Shown: piece by piece, positions 24,177 to 34,295 of the stretch
Position numbering within the stretch: position 1 is the first letter of the stretch
How the letters are laid out: every line of letters begins with the position of its first letter
Origin: Lepisosteus oculatus
Taxonomy: Eukaryota > Chordata > Actinopteri > Semionotiformes > Lepisosteidae
Assembly: GCF_040954835.1 (NCBI RefSeq)
Contig: NC_090709.1
Location: 43,656,490 to 43,720,489, forward strand
Length of the DNA: 64,000 nt
Direction: 5' to 3'
Notes under the pieces: generated by a model
Told to the model about the DNA's origin: nothing
The model's database searches: none
The model's input: the letters and a program-made list of their open reading frames with translations, nothing else
Position numbers and translations under genes: made by a program

Positions 24177-25567
24177 TGGCAACATTTGGATCCCGCAAGA
24201 ATGCTGTGCGTTTTGAGCTTTTGGATGACCTCTTCATGGATCGTATGCAGTTCAGCAGAAAAGTGTTGCAGAAGGAACTTGGCTTTGAACCTCGGCACTT
24301 GGATTTCATCGTCGCTCTCCCAGGTCAGAAAGCATTTTAGGTTGTTTTTGCTACCTATTCTCTGTTTGAACAATGTGTGGATGTGTTTGAGGCAAAAAGA
24401 GGGAAAGTTCCTACCCTTGAGAAGATCAACTTGGAGCCTCTAACACAGAGAGAGAGGAAAACGGTGCATGTTGTTATGTTCTCGGAACTGGCAATGACAG
24501 AGGACATTCACGCCTGGCTTAACCAGTACTGCACCCTCCACCATGGAACTGAGGTTAGAGATGTTGACGGTATAAAAACAGGAGCAAGGTAATTCGAGGT
24601 TCGCTTGCTACCGGACAATGTAAATGGAGGCTTTAGGCACCTGCCCTCTACAATCCGGCTGGGCGCCTGCAATGGCTATGTTTTTTATGTGGGACAACCA
24701 AAGGTGTGTCGGCGCTGTGGTGCTGTGGGACACCTGGCATCATCCTGCACTGTGAAATGCCGCAAGACCTGTGGCAAACAGGGACATTTAGCCTCTGACT
24801 GTTCAATGCTGCCAAAGTGCAATTTATGTGGCTCGGAAGGACACGTTTTTAAGAACTGCCCTCACGCCTATGCCAATAAACTCAAAATGAAAAAGGATGA
24901 GGCAGTGCTTGTTTCAGCCAAACCGGCCCGAAAAGCCAAAGCAAACAACAAGTCAAACAAAGAACCCTTGTTGGACAAAGACTCTCAGCCTCCAGCCAGG
25001 ATCAGTCTTGCTGTGGCTCCGGGGCCGGTGGAAGAGAAATCCACTACGCCCCCACAACCGCAGACTGCACCAGACAAGCACGAGGGTTTGAAAACCCCCG
25101 AGAACAGCGAGGACCCCTCCCCCACTCCTGCTCCTCAGAACGAGGGCCAGTGTGGGGCCCCCCGATGGAGCGGGTCCAGCGATGATACCCAGGATTCAGC
25201 AGAGCTGCTTTTCTCAGACTCTGCAAGTCCTACAGATGCCCTCCTCTCCTCCATCCAGTCCATCACGGAGGATCTGCAGCAGCTGGTGGGTGAGGGGGAA
25301 GAGGAGACTGGTGCATCGGCTGCACCCCTTTTCCCTCAGTGCTCCCAGGAGCTGGACTTGAGGAAAAGGAAAAATGACTCTGTTTTCTCCCTGAGCGAGG
25401 AAGAAGGAGAGCATGGTGATGGGGACAGCTGGAACCCCTCCACCCCTCCCTCTACCCCTTTCCTTGAAATGGACTCCGTGAACGCTTTTACTGCTGCCAC
25501 CCTGATGAAGGCTCATTCAGAGGATGGCTGGCAGGAAATTGGTAAGAAGAAAAAGAAAAAGAAGTAA
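24177..25567 (+). pseudogene. LINE ORF1 (Gag-like, three zinc knuckles), frameshifted
   Basis: The likely start at 24177 gives MATFGSRKNAVRFELLDDLF. Frame changes near 24340 and 24592 split the reading into three pieces; the last runs 24605-25567. In that piece residues 35-48 are a CX2CX4HX4C knuckle, residues 52-66 a CX3CX4HX4C variant, and residues 72-85 another CX2CX4HX4C. A Pro/Glu/Ser-rich region follows and the end is a run of seven lysines. This layout (N-terminal RNA-binding region, knuckles, acidic tail) fits ORF1 of fish L1-Tx1 elements, whose product packages the element's RNA. Not functional as it stands. Confidence 0.75.
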
Positions 25568-25599
25568 ATCAAGAGAGGTATAAAAGCTTTGAAGATAGG

Positions 25600-27157
25600 T
25601 GGGATAAAGGGCCTTCTGATTGGTCAGGGGACAATAACAACAGAACCTCTGGCGTGGCCATTCTTTTCAAAGGATGGGCATTCAAATTGAAAAGTATTCA
25701 GAGGGTCATAGATGGCAGGTTGCTGTGTGTGGATGTGGAATGGGGGACCGTTAACCTGCGGCTAATCAATGTGTATTGTCCTACTGACGTGGGAGGAAGG
25801 GTGGAGCTACTCAAAGCACTCTCTCCCCTATTGTTATGTAGCACAGACGTGATAGTGGGAGGGGATTTTAATTGTATCTTAGAGCACACAGATAGGCAGT
25901 CTAGCTCTCTGATAAAATTGGATTCCAGCTCACTGGCCCTGCAAAACTTAGTTCAAGACTTTAAACTCTCAGACACATATAGATGTATGTATCCCACAAC
26001 AGCAGGATATACATGGTCAGGGAGGAATCAGAATTGACTATTGCTTTGTCTCAGAGAGAGTGAAAGTTGTTGGGGTCACTCTTCAGCCTGTCTTCTTCTC
26101 AGATCATCAGGCTTTAGGGTGTAGAGTGGAACTCCAGGGCGGGACTGTCTTTGGCCCAGGCCTCTGGAAACTCAACACAAAGCTGCTAGAGAACGAGGGG
26201 GTAGTATCCCGCTACAAGGAGAAACTATCACAGTGGCTGTCCTTGCAGTGTCTGTACAGGTCAGTAGGAGAGTGGTGGGAGGAGGTGAAGGTGAGGACAA
26301 AGGCCTTTTTCATTGCTGAGGGAAGGAAGGCTGCTGCCAGACGGAGAAGAGTGCTAGCCAGGAAACAGAGGCAGCTGCAGCGTCTCTACACGAGACAGTG
26401 GCTTCGATGTGCTCGAGGATATCACCCTTTTAAAAAAGGATGTCCGGAGCATAGCGGAAGAAAGTAGTCGAGGAGTGCTGTTAAGAAGCTGTGTCAGTTC
26501 TTGGAAGAAAATGAGAAGTGTACTCGCTTCTTTTTCAGTAAAGTGGTAGGCTCCAAGTCTGTCATGGAAAGTGTAGTTGATGAGGAGGGAAGAGAGAGTA
26601 CAGAGCTGAGTGCTATTCTCTCCTGCATCGAGGCCTTCTTGTCACGGACGTCCAAGGGGACTAACCGTGGGGAGCAGGAGGGCGGAAAAAGACCCATATG
26701 CGTAGCGGCGAGACGGGAAAAAGGCCCGGGCTCATTAGTGCAAAGAGTTCAGGAATGCCGTATAGAAACCTGTGCCCTCAGGGAGTGGACGTGGGGCGCC
26801 CTGGTGCTAGGCGGGTCTCAGGACATCCGAACGTCAGTGCTGAGCGAGGACAGAGTGCAAGACCCGGAAATATATAGCCCAAGGGAAAGAGAGGGCAAGA
26901 AGGACAGCAGACCAGAAACTAGGGACAGGACAGAGAAGGACCGCCCTCTGGCTGCAGAGGGCGTGACACTTCTACTCAAGACTGTACAGCTCTACAGAGG
27001 TAAAGGATGAAGAAATTCATTTTTTTACCTCAAAGCTAGAAAAAATTTTGAGTGAAGAAGATAGGGAAGTACTTTTGGGGGATTTGACAGTAGAAGAGCT
27101 GAGAGGCTATGGAGAGCTTACAGAAGGGGAAAACTCCGGGTGCTGACAGGCTCCCTA
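25600..27157 (+). pseudogene. LINE ORF2, endonuclease part plus RT entry, frameshifted
   Basis: 25654-26037 encodes the middle of an APE-type endonuclease with NVYCPT and GGDFNCIL. The next frame from about 26060 supplies the C-terminal FFSDHQALG (SDH motif). The first ~60 residues of the usual endonuclease, including the QE-T motif, are missing. After about 26690 a stretch of some 270 bases does not fit the family. LINE-like reading returns (FTSKLEKILSEEDREVLLGD) and stops at KGKTPGADRLP, before the catalytic RT motifs. APE endonucleases nick the target DNA for target-primed reverse transcription; this copy cannot. Confidence 0.7.
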
Positions 27158-27728
27158 AAGGGGCGTCTGCTTTTACTACTTGCACGAATGAAGGCAAAAA
27201 AAAGCCAATCGATGTGAATGAACGGCGCTTTACAGAGGAGTACTGCCTGACTGGATCGTTGATGAACGACAGAGGCCACTCCGAGCTCTTCTCGATTTTC
27301 TTCAATGACTTACTAAGGATCTTCTTCACATTCGCCCATGCAGGCGAAACCAGTTACACCAAAGCAAACGCAGGAAAGTGCAATTCAAACAGAGACCAGG
27401 AGGGACTTTTTTACACCGAGAGTGGTCGGAGAATAGAACAATGCGCCCAGCCCTGTTGCTGGTACCGATTCTTGATGAGATCTTGGGCTCACTAAGAAGC
27501 CCCCGCTGGATGCTAATCTTTCTGTTGTTCTTGCAGGTCCTGCGCTGCTTTTGAGCTGACAGAGCTCATCCTGGTCTGTCGGCACAGCCCAATTGCAAAT
27601 GATCGGCTCTGCATACAGAAGGAACGTGCGTTTGGTACAAGAGTGCATGAAGGCACCGATAAGACATTGGGAACAAATGACCGGTCGCTCAATACCTCTC
27701 TGAAGTACAGGAGCGTGCAAAACGAGGC

Positions 27729-27801
27729 TGTTTCCACCCGGTCTCAAACCGGGGACCTTTCGCGTGTTAGGCGAACGTGATAGCTGCTACACTACGGAAA
27801 C
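27729..27801 (-). tRNA. tRNA-Val (AAC)
   Basis: The minus strand reads GTTTCCGTAGTGTAGCAGCT, then CGTTCGCCTAACACGCGAAA with anticodon AAC, and ends GGTTTGAGACCGGGTGGAAACA. It is 73 nt with a well-paired anticodon stem. A TTTT run lies shortly downstream in the minus direction (GCCTCGTTTTGC). Small differences from the 31107 copy suggest slight drift. Confidence 0.85.
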
Positions 27802-27910
27802 CTGCAGGGACTGCTGCTGGTGTCTCGCTTGCGTTTCGGGCTGAGAAAGGGAAGCGTCACTTTAGGCAGGGGGAGCTGAAGAGAGGAACAAAGGGCGCCA
27901 TGAAATAGAA

Positions 27911-27983
27911 TGCCAAAACCCAGGATCAAATCAGGGACCTTTAGATCTTCAGTCTAACGCTCTCCCAGCTGAGCTATTTCGGC
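27911..27983 (-). tRNA. tRNA-Phe (GAA)
   Basis: The minus strand reads GCCGAAATAGCTCAGCTGGG with GACTGAAGATCTAAAGGTCC around the GAA anticodon. The T arm and acceptor have drifted slightly (GATTTGATCCTGGGTTTTGGC) compared with the copy at 31289. Probably still foldable. Confidence 0.8.
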
Positions 27984-29009
27984 GGTGCCGAGAGCACACA
28001 GCCACCTGCTCCAGCCTTCCTGTGTTGCGGCATGAGCGCACCAAGAGTAGCGGGAGAGTGTTGCAGGAACGTCACTCAGAAGGAAAGCCACCCAGCTGCG
28101 CCCTCTGAGCTCTGTCCAGCGCATCTTCCTCGCATGGACTCCTGCCTGCGACGGGCAGGAAACAATTAGCAAGAACAGAACGACACCCCATGGGTGTCTC
28201 ATGACCGCACCTTAGATTGTGACACGTGCAGGTGTGAGGGGTTGCCGGGCTACTTTGGAGCAGAGCTTGGGCGGAGGGGGGGCGGGAAAGCAGACAAAGA
28301 GGTGACACCTCAAGGTCTGCACGATCACAGCTCTCCGCCGCCCCAGGCTTCCGCTCGATAAGCTACTGGACACACCCGCCCCTCCTCACACAGACCGTGG
28401 AAAAGCCCCCGAGTGGGAGGGCTCTCTCTTCCTCCCAGGAGCTCTTGGACACGACGCACAGACAGGGCGCGGGTAGCCGCCGCCTGCAAACACGGCTCCA
28501 GGCAGGACTCCACTCCGCAGGAGCCGCAGAGCAGAGGAGATGAGGGCAGCTTAGCTCCTGTGCAGAGACCTGAGCTGTTGTTGCTGTGGATGCTGTCTTT
28601 TCTGCACTCGGGGTAGGAGTGAATGTTGAGTTGCCCTTAGAAATGAAGCAGAGCACTTCAACGGCACGGGTGTGTGTGTGTGTGAGCGCCCTGGTGATTC
28701 TGGGAGACAGATCGAACCTGGGCTAAAAGAGAGGGGGCTTAGCCCTCTTCCATTTGCTAGTTCAAAGTTGTACAACCCATTTGTATCTGCTAGGCGGCGC
28801 AGTCATCGTGCACAAAGAACGCTTTGAGAAGCGTCAAAGGCAAGTCATTCCGAGTTGGTCGTTTGTGTTTTCCGTTCAGACGCGAAATGCTGAAATGATC
28901 TCTCGGCTCCTCGGTTGTCATTTCTGCTCCGTAAAGGGATCACAGCACGCGTCGGCTTCCAGCATGCTGGGTCGGGACACGATGCCGGGGGTTGGAGAGA
29001 GCGATGTCT

Positions 29010-29081
29010 TCCTCGTTAGTATAGTGGCAAGTATCCCCGCCTGTCACGTGGGAGACCGGGGTTTGATTCCCCGACGGGGAG
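29010..29081 (+). tRNA. tRNA-Asp (GTC)
   Basis: It reads TCCTCGTTAGTATAGTGGCA, anticodon GTC in CGCCTGTCACGTGGG, and ends GATTCCCCGACGGGGAG. It is 72 nt with a fully paired acceptor stem, and TTTT follows within 10 bases. It is the best Asp copy in the window. Confidence 0.85.
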
Positions 29082-29493
29082 TAGCTTTTCTTTCACCTCC
29101 TTAGAGAAATGCCTGCCTTTCACTTCTCTGTTTTCTTTCACAGCGTCGTGCACCTTTTCATTGCTCTCGCTTTCAGAGCCTCCGCACGGCAGTCGACTCG
29201 ACATCAGGAAGCACATTGAAGTGAAAGCAGGAAGCGCTGCGACATGCACTGTGCAGATCCCGCCACACTAAGAGGTGAGTGGGTCTGTTCGATGCACAAA
29301 GAACGCTTTGAGAAGTGTCAAAGGCAAGTCATTCCGAGTTGGTCGTTTGTGTTTTCCGTTCAGACGCGAAATGCTGACATGATCTCTCGGCTCCTCGGTT
29401 GTCATTTCTGCTCCGTAAAGGAATCACAGCACGCGTCGGCTTCCAGCACGGTGGGTCGGGACACGATGCCGGGGGTCGGAGAGAGCGATGTCT

Positions 29494-29551
29494 TCCTCGT
29501 TAGTATAGGACCTGTCACCTGTCCCCACCTGTCACGCGGGAGACTGGGGTG
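29494..29551 (+). pseudogene. tRNA-Asp fragment with internal insertion
   Basis: TCCTCGTTAGTATAG is followed by a short foreign or duplicated piece and then CCACCTGTCACGCGGGAGAC. The T arm and 3' acceptor are missing. It sits in a partial duplication of the 28800-29010 flank. Confidence 0.7.
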
Positions 29552-29702
29552 CATCAGGACGCGCCTTGAAGTGAAAGCAGGATGCGCTGTGACATGCACT
29601 GTGCAGATCCCGCCACACTAAGAGGTGGGTCCAGTGGGTCTGTTCGATCACAGCGCTAGGCGAATCCCCAATCCCCTTTTGTGCCTGGCGACAAAAGATG
29701 TC

Positions 29703-29775
29703 TGTTTCCGCCCGGTTTCGAACCGGGGACCTTTCGCGTGTGAGGCGAACGTGATAACCACTACACTACGGAAAC
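29703..29775 (-). tRNA. tRNA-Val (CAC)
   Basis: The minus strand reads GTTTCCGTAGTGTAGTGGTT, then ATCACGTTCGCCTCACACGC with anticodon CAC, and ends GGTTCGAAACCGGGCGGAAACA. It is 73 nt with all stems paired, and a TTTT run lies just downstream. It is intact by eye and differs from the other two right-arm Val genes in its anticodon. Confidence 0.9.
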
Positions 29776-30194
29776 AGTGGTAAGACGTGCCCAGCGGCGC
29801 AGCGCTGAGCTTCGCCAATGCGATTTAGCTGCTTCCAGTGCCTTTATTGGAGTGCGCTGATGGACCGTGCTCTCTCTCCAGAGACCAGCACGCCTGTCAT
29901 GGACGGAGCAGGAAAGGCGGCGCCACATTCTACAGCCCTCTCCACGCAATCGACGAAATCGGGCTACTGAAGTGGAGAAAATCGCCTCTCCAGAAAGTGC
30001 AAATATCATCTTGGAGACTATAAATCCTATTGCCGAAGGTCAGCCCTGTCTACCAGAGTAACCCTCCCACAGCGATGATCAGCTCGTCTCACACGCGAGA
30101 AGTTTCGGTTGGAAACAAGCGCCCCCTCTTCTCGCACGTTCGAGTAGTTTTAATGCGGCTCTTTCGTACACGGTGCTGATCTTTTGGAAAGCAG

Positions 30195-30259
30195 GAGGCA
30201 AAACCGAGTCGAACCGCCTGGGTGAAAACCAGGAACCCTAACCGCTAGACTATATGGCA
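30195..30259 (-). pseudogene. tRNA-Glu (TTC), altered at both ends
   Basis: The core reads TAGTCTAGCGGTTAGGGTTC and CTGGTTTTCACCCAGG on the minus strand with anticodon TTC. The variable/T region has lost bases, and the acceptor strands (GCCATA against TTTGCCT) do not pair. It is the counterpart of 22198-22269 in the left arm. Confidence 0.65.
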
Positions 30260-30460
30260 GCGAACAACCATGCTGTTCCCGGCATCATGCAAGCAAACTA
30301 CATAAATATGAGAAAACACGCAAGAGAGTTGTCACTCAGAGTGTCGAAGGGTCGATGTATACTGGGGCTCAGTTGAAATGCAACGTCAGGACTTTTCCGA
30401 ATTATGTCACACGAAGAGAGCACAGCCCTTTCCGCCCTGCCGCGTGTGTCTCGGTAACTC

Positions 30461-30532
30461 GCTGTGATCGTATAGTGGTCAGTACTTTGCGTTGTGGCCG
30501 CAACAACCCCGGTTCGAATCCGGGTCACGGCA
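30461..30532 (+). tRNA. tRNA-His (GTG)
   Basis: It reads GCTGTGATCGTATAGTGGTC with anticodon GTG in GCGTTGTGGCC, and ends GGTTCGAATCCGGGTCACGG with CA. The acceptor stem pairs with one G-T pair. A TTTT run lies about 17 bases downstream. It appears functional. Confidence 0.9.
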
Positions 30533-31106
30533 GAATAGGGGCGTCTGCTTTTACTACTCGCACGAATGAAGGCAAAAAAAAGCCAATCGATGTGAACGAA
30601 CGGCGCTTTACAGAGGAGTACTGCCTGACTGGATCGTTCATGAACGACAGAGGCCACTCCGACCTCTTCTCGGTTTTCTTTAATGACTTACTAAGGATCT
30701 TCTTCACATTCGCCCATGCAGGGGAAGCCAGTTACACCAAAGCAAACGCAGGAAAGTGCATTTCAAGCAGAGACCAGGAGGGACTTGTTTACACCGAGAG
30801 TGGGCGGAGAATGGAACAATGCGCCCAGCCCTGTTGCTGGAGCCGATTCTTGATGAGCTCTTGGGCTCACTAAGAGGCCCCCGCTGGATGCTAATCTTTC
30901 TGTTGTTCTTGCAGGTCCTGCGCTGCTTTTGAGCCGACAGAGCTCGTCCTGGTCTGTCGGCACAGCCCAATTGCAAATGATCGGCTCCGCGTACAGAAGG
31001 AACGTGCGTTTGGTACAAGAGTGCACGAAGGCACCGGAAATACATTGGGAACAAATGACCGGTCGCTCAAGACCTCTGTGAAGTACAGGAGCGTGCAAAA
31101 CGAGGC

Positions 31107-31179
31107 TGTTTCCGCCCGGTCTCGAACCGGGGACCTTTCGCGTGTTAGGCGAACGTGATAGCCGCTACACTACGGAAAC
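31107..31179 (-). tRNA. tRNA-Val (AAC)
   Basis: The minus strand reads GTTTCCGTAGTGTAGCGGCT with anticodon AAC in TTCGCCTAACACGCGAA, and ends CGAGACCGGGCGGAAACA. All stems pair and TTTT lies just downstream. Intact by eye. Confidence 0.9.
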
Positions 31180-31288
31180 CTGTAGGGACTGCTGCTGGTG
31201 TCTCGCTTGCGTTTCGGGCTGAGAAAGGGACGCGTCACTTTAGGCAGGTGGCGCTGGAGAGAGGAACAAAGGGCGCGATGAAACAAAA

Positions 31289-31361
31289 TGCCGAAACCCG
31301 GGATCGAACCAGGGACCTTTAGATCTTCAGTCTAACGCTCTCCCAACTGAGCTATTTCGGC
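31289..31361 (-). tRNA. tRNA-Phe (GAA)
   Basis: The minus strand reads GCCGAAATAGCTCAGTTGGG with the GAA anticodon in GACTGAAGATCTAAAGG, and ends GGTTCGATCCCGGGTTTCGG with CA. It matches the vertebrate Phe consensus as I know it, and a TTTTG run follows. Intact. Confidence 0.92.
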
Positions 31362-32059
31362 AGTGCGCAAAGCCCACAGCCACCTGCTCCAGCCTTCCTG
31401 TGTTGTGGCATGAGCGCACCAAGAGTAGCGGGAGAGTGTTGCAGGAACGTCACTCAGAAGGAAAGCCACCCAGCTGCGCCCTCTGAGCTCTGTCCAGCGC
31501 ATCTTCCTCGCATGGACTCCTGCCTGCGACGGGCAGGAAACAATTAGCAAGAACAGAACGACACCCCATGGGTGTCTCATGACCGCACCTTAGGTTGTGA
31601 CACGTGCAGGTGTGAGGGGTTGCCGGGCTACTTTGGAGCAGAGCTTGGGCGGAGGGGGGGCGGGAAAGCAGACAAAGAGGTGACACCTCAAGGTCTGCAC
31701 GATCACAGCTCTCCGCCGCCCCAGGCTTCCGCTCGATAAGCTACTGGACACACCCGCCCCTCCTCACACAGACCGTGGAAAAGCCCCCGAGTGGGAGGGC
31801 TCTCTCTTCCTCCCAGGAGCTCTTGGACACGACGCCCAGACAGGGCGCGGGGAGCCGCCGCCTGCAAACACGGCTCCAGGCAGGACTCCACTCCGCAGGA
31901 GCCGCAGAGCAGAAGAGATGAGGGCAGCTTAGCTCCCGTGTAGAGAACTGAGCTGTTGTTGCTGTGGATGCTGTCTTTTCTGTTCTCGGGGTAGGACATC
32001 AGGAAGCACATTGAAGCGCTGCGACATGCACTGTACAGATCCCGCCACTACTGGGCCCG

Positions 32060-32091
32060 ATTTCCCCGGATCGAAACCGGGCGGACACAGG
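32060..32091 (+). pseudogene. tRNA 3' fragment (Val-like)
   Basis: CCCCGGATCGAAACCGGGCG followed by GACACA resembles the T arm and acceptor of tRNA-Val. No 5' half accompanies it. Confidence 0.45.
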
Positions 32092-32237
32092 CCCGTTTCG
32101 TTTGTTGCCACGCACACTGTTTGGGGATTCGCCTAGCGCTGTGATCGAACAGACCCACTCACCTCTTAGTGTGGCGGGATCTGCACAGTGGATGTCGCAG
32201 CGCATCCTGCTTTCTCTTCAATGCATGTCCTGATGTA

Positions 32238-32294
32238 CCCTGGTCTCCCGCGTGACAGGTGGGGATACTTGCCAGTATACTAACGAGGAAGACA
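32238..32294 (-). pseudogene. tRNA-Asp 5' fragment
   Basis: The minus strand reads TCCTCGTTAGTATACTGGCA, then AGTATCCCCACCTGTCACGC and GGGAGACCAG. The T arm and acceptor 3' strand are missing. It marks the outer end of the right arm. Confidence 0.65.
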
Positions 32295-32320
32295 TCGCTC
32301 TCTTCTTAGTGTGCAAAACA

Positions 32321-34200
32321 CTTACTTGCAGCATTGTGGGTGCTGTGGTTTAAATGCTATTGGTTTGTGAACAGAATACCCCTATTCCAGTGCATTGTGC
32401 CACATTAAATAAACACACGAGAAAAAGAGATTCAGAACGCAAAGCTGTGTCAGTGTTCTGTGTAAAAAATCGGTTTGAACATCATGGGAGCTGTTTTTAA
32501 TAAGCTGCTGAGTAAAGAATATTTTAATCTTCCTGCTGTCAGTAGTATTGTGCATATAGTTGACTCTTACCTGAATGAAAACAGGACGTAAAGGAAGGGT
32601 TTCAGAATTCAGACAAAGCTTTATTCCCGTGCTTACAGTCCGAGTAATTGGAGACTGCGCTATTCTGTTGCCTATGGTCATATACGGGTTTTTCGCATGA
32701 AGCCGTATTTAACAGCATTTCTCGCGTTGTGAACTTGTGTATACAGCGGTCCCCCGGGTTCCACTTAGTGCGTAATTACGCATCGATGAAAAACCGGAGG
32801 TTTAAAAAAAGATAATTAGCTCACTGATACTTTGATGTAGAGGCTGTGGAAATATCCACGTCGTGGTCTTTAAAATGCATTTGGTTTAAAGGCGTTCTGT
32901 GCTTCCGTTGCGAAGATATGGACAAAAGAATATTCGTGCTTGGTCCAAAAACTGTAATATAAACGAAAAAGTAAAGGCTGAGAAAGCATTCACAATGTAT
33001 TTTATGCACAAAGCAAGTATTCTCGCGAATCTAAGAGGTTTCGTGTAAACGCTACAGGCGTGGCAAAATCGTTTTCGAACTTCAAGCTAACTTTACCCCG
33101 GTGTTTTACGCTGCTCCTTTCTACACTGAACTGGTCATTTGGACACCGTAAGACAAGAGAGACACATTTCTATGTAATCAGGAAACCAGGAATCCTAACC
33201 GTTAGCCCGTTAGTGCCACAGAAAAAAAAACGTTTCAGCAAGATAAAATTGCAGGGTAAACACATTTTTTTCTTTTTCGTAGCGCTTGTGTTTTGTTTGA
33301 TTTAGCGAATTTTATACACTTTATTTCTGACACATGACTTAAAAGGCTGGTAGAGTATATTTAATACAAAAGCGCTGAACAACAATTTTCATCTACCGTA
33401 TTGTCATGTTTTTTTAAAAAAGCGAGTTAAATGCATGTATAGTAAATGTTTTTTTTCCATATAATAGTGTTTATGGTCTGATAAACGTAATTCATTATTT
33501 AACGGACATTTGGTATAATTAAAAAAATACTAATTCACGAATGTAAACATTTTTTACAATAACGTGTTCTATTATACATGCAGCAATATCACCAGACAGT
33601 TTAATGGTCTGTCGTCCTTTTACAGTTCTGGGTTTTATTCTGTCTTCAGATGCACCAGATGTATTTTTAAAATACGTAAATAACAATTCTGGTGCAGCAA
33701 AGCATTCTGATTAATTCAGATTCACTCTTCACGTGTGTTATAGATATCATATAATGTTTTTGTATCCACGCAAAATCTCGCATGAAGTTGATAAACTTTG
33801 CTTGTAACATATTTAACAAGGCACAGTGCCAAACTATTAAAATACATCAGAAAAGAACCCGAACTCATCTAATTGATGTATTTGAAACGAACGGGTGGGA
33901 GACTTTAATATGGCGTTCTGGAAATTCACTTTTAGGAGTTTTTGGAAGTCTGGACCCAGATATACAGTGAGGGAGGAGTGCTTGACTTCCTGCTTTCAGC
34001 TCGTGCATTGTTTCTACGTGTGAAAACCAACAGAGAGAGCTTTATCGGTTCACAGAAACGTCCCAGCAGTTTTCTAGGTTAAGATGGAAGAATAAATGTA
34101 ATAAATGGAGATGTTATTGCTGCTGGGGAGTATGAAGGCGGTTTAGCGAGGCGGTGGCGTGTGGAGGGAGGAGACGCGCATTCCGCACGGGCAGCGCAGA
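32321..34200. other. AT-rich DNA without recognised genes
   Basis: About 1.9 kb of unique, AT-rich sequence. The open frames are short and carry no recognisable protein. A 25-base piece at 33181-33207 (GAAACCAGGAATCCTAACCG) resembles the anticodon region of tRNA-Glu on the minus strand and may be a remnant. Confidence 0.5.
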
Positions 34201-34237
34201 GCAATGAGTCACACCTGCTGCGCGCTGAGTCCTGTCC

Positions 34238-34244
34238 TATATAA
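34238..34244 (+). promoter_or_regulatory. TATA box (TATATAA) in a GC-rich promoter-like stretch
   Basis: TATATAA sits downstream of a GC-rich patch (34130-34235) that stands out from its AT-rich surroundings. A 7-bp hairpin and T11 start 29 bases downstream. It could be the core promoter of a gene or small RNA whose body I cannot identify. Confidence 0.35.
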
Positions 34245-34266
34245 CCGCTGAGCCCGGACACAGCCT

Positions 34267-34295
34267 CTCCAGCCAGTGCTGGAGTTTTTTTTTTT
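34267..34295 (+). terminator. Perfect hairpin followed by 11 T
   Basis: CTCCAGC, loop CAGT, GCTGGAG, then T11 form a 7-bp stem with an immediate T run. That resembles a small-RNA 3' end or an RNA polymerase III stop. Its closeness to the TATA box leaves only a tiny transcript, so the functional reading is uncertain. Confidence 0.35.

Larger units (their letters stand above)
24107..27157 (+). mobile_element. Tx1-clade LINE, 3'-truncated, inserted in U1 snRNA
   Basis: A short leader of about 70 bases, ORF1 with zinc knuckles, and ORF2 with an endonuclease follow the U1 head in the order typical of Tx1/L1-like LINEs. The sequence ends at the ORF2 stretch KGKTPGADRLP, the entry to the reverse transcriptase. 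There it joins tRNA-unit DNA at about 27157. No RT palm or 3' tail remains. Several frameshifts interrupt both ORFs. Tx1-clade families that target U2 snRNA and 5S rRNA genes are known; whether this one targets U1 is inference from the junction. Confidence 0.8.
27158..32320. repeat. tRNA cluster, right arm (inverted relative to left arm)
   Basis: From 27158 the sequence is the reverse complement of the left-arm units. R1 has Val(-), Phe(-), Asp(+). Then come Val(-), Glu(-), His(+). R2 (about 30540-32320) has Val(-), Phe(-) and an Asp remnant. Val-to-Val and Phe-to-Phe distances between R1 and R2 are both 3378 bases. Most tRNAs here match vertebrate consensus with pairing stems and TTTT runs close behind, unlike the left arm. 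Confidence 0.85.

Noticed and set aside
33060-33305. 81-codon plus-strand frame in AT-rich DNA
   Set aside because: No motif, no splice or promoter context, and low-complexity lysine/phenylalanine runs.
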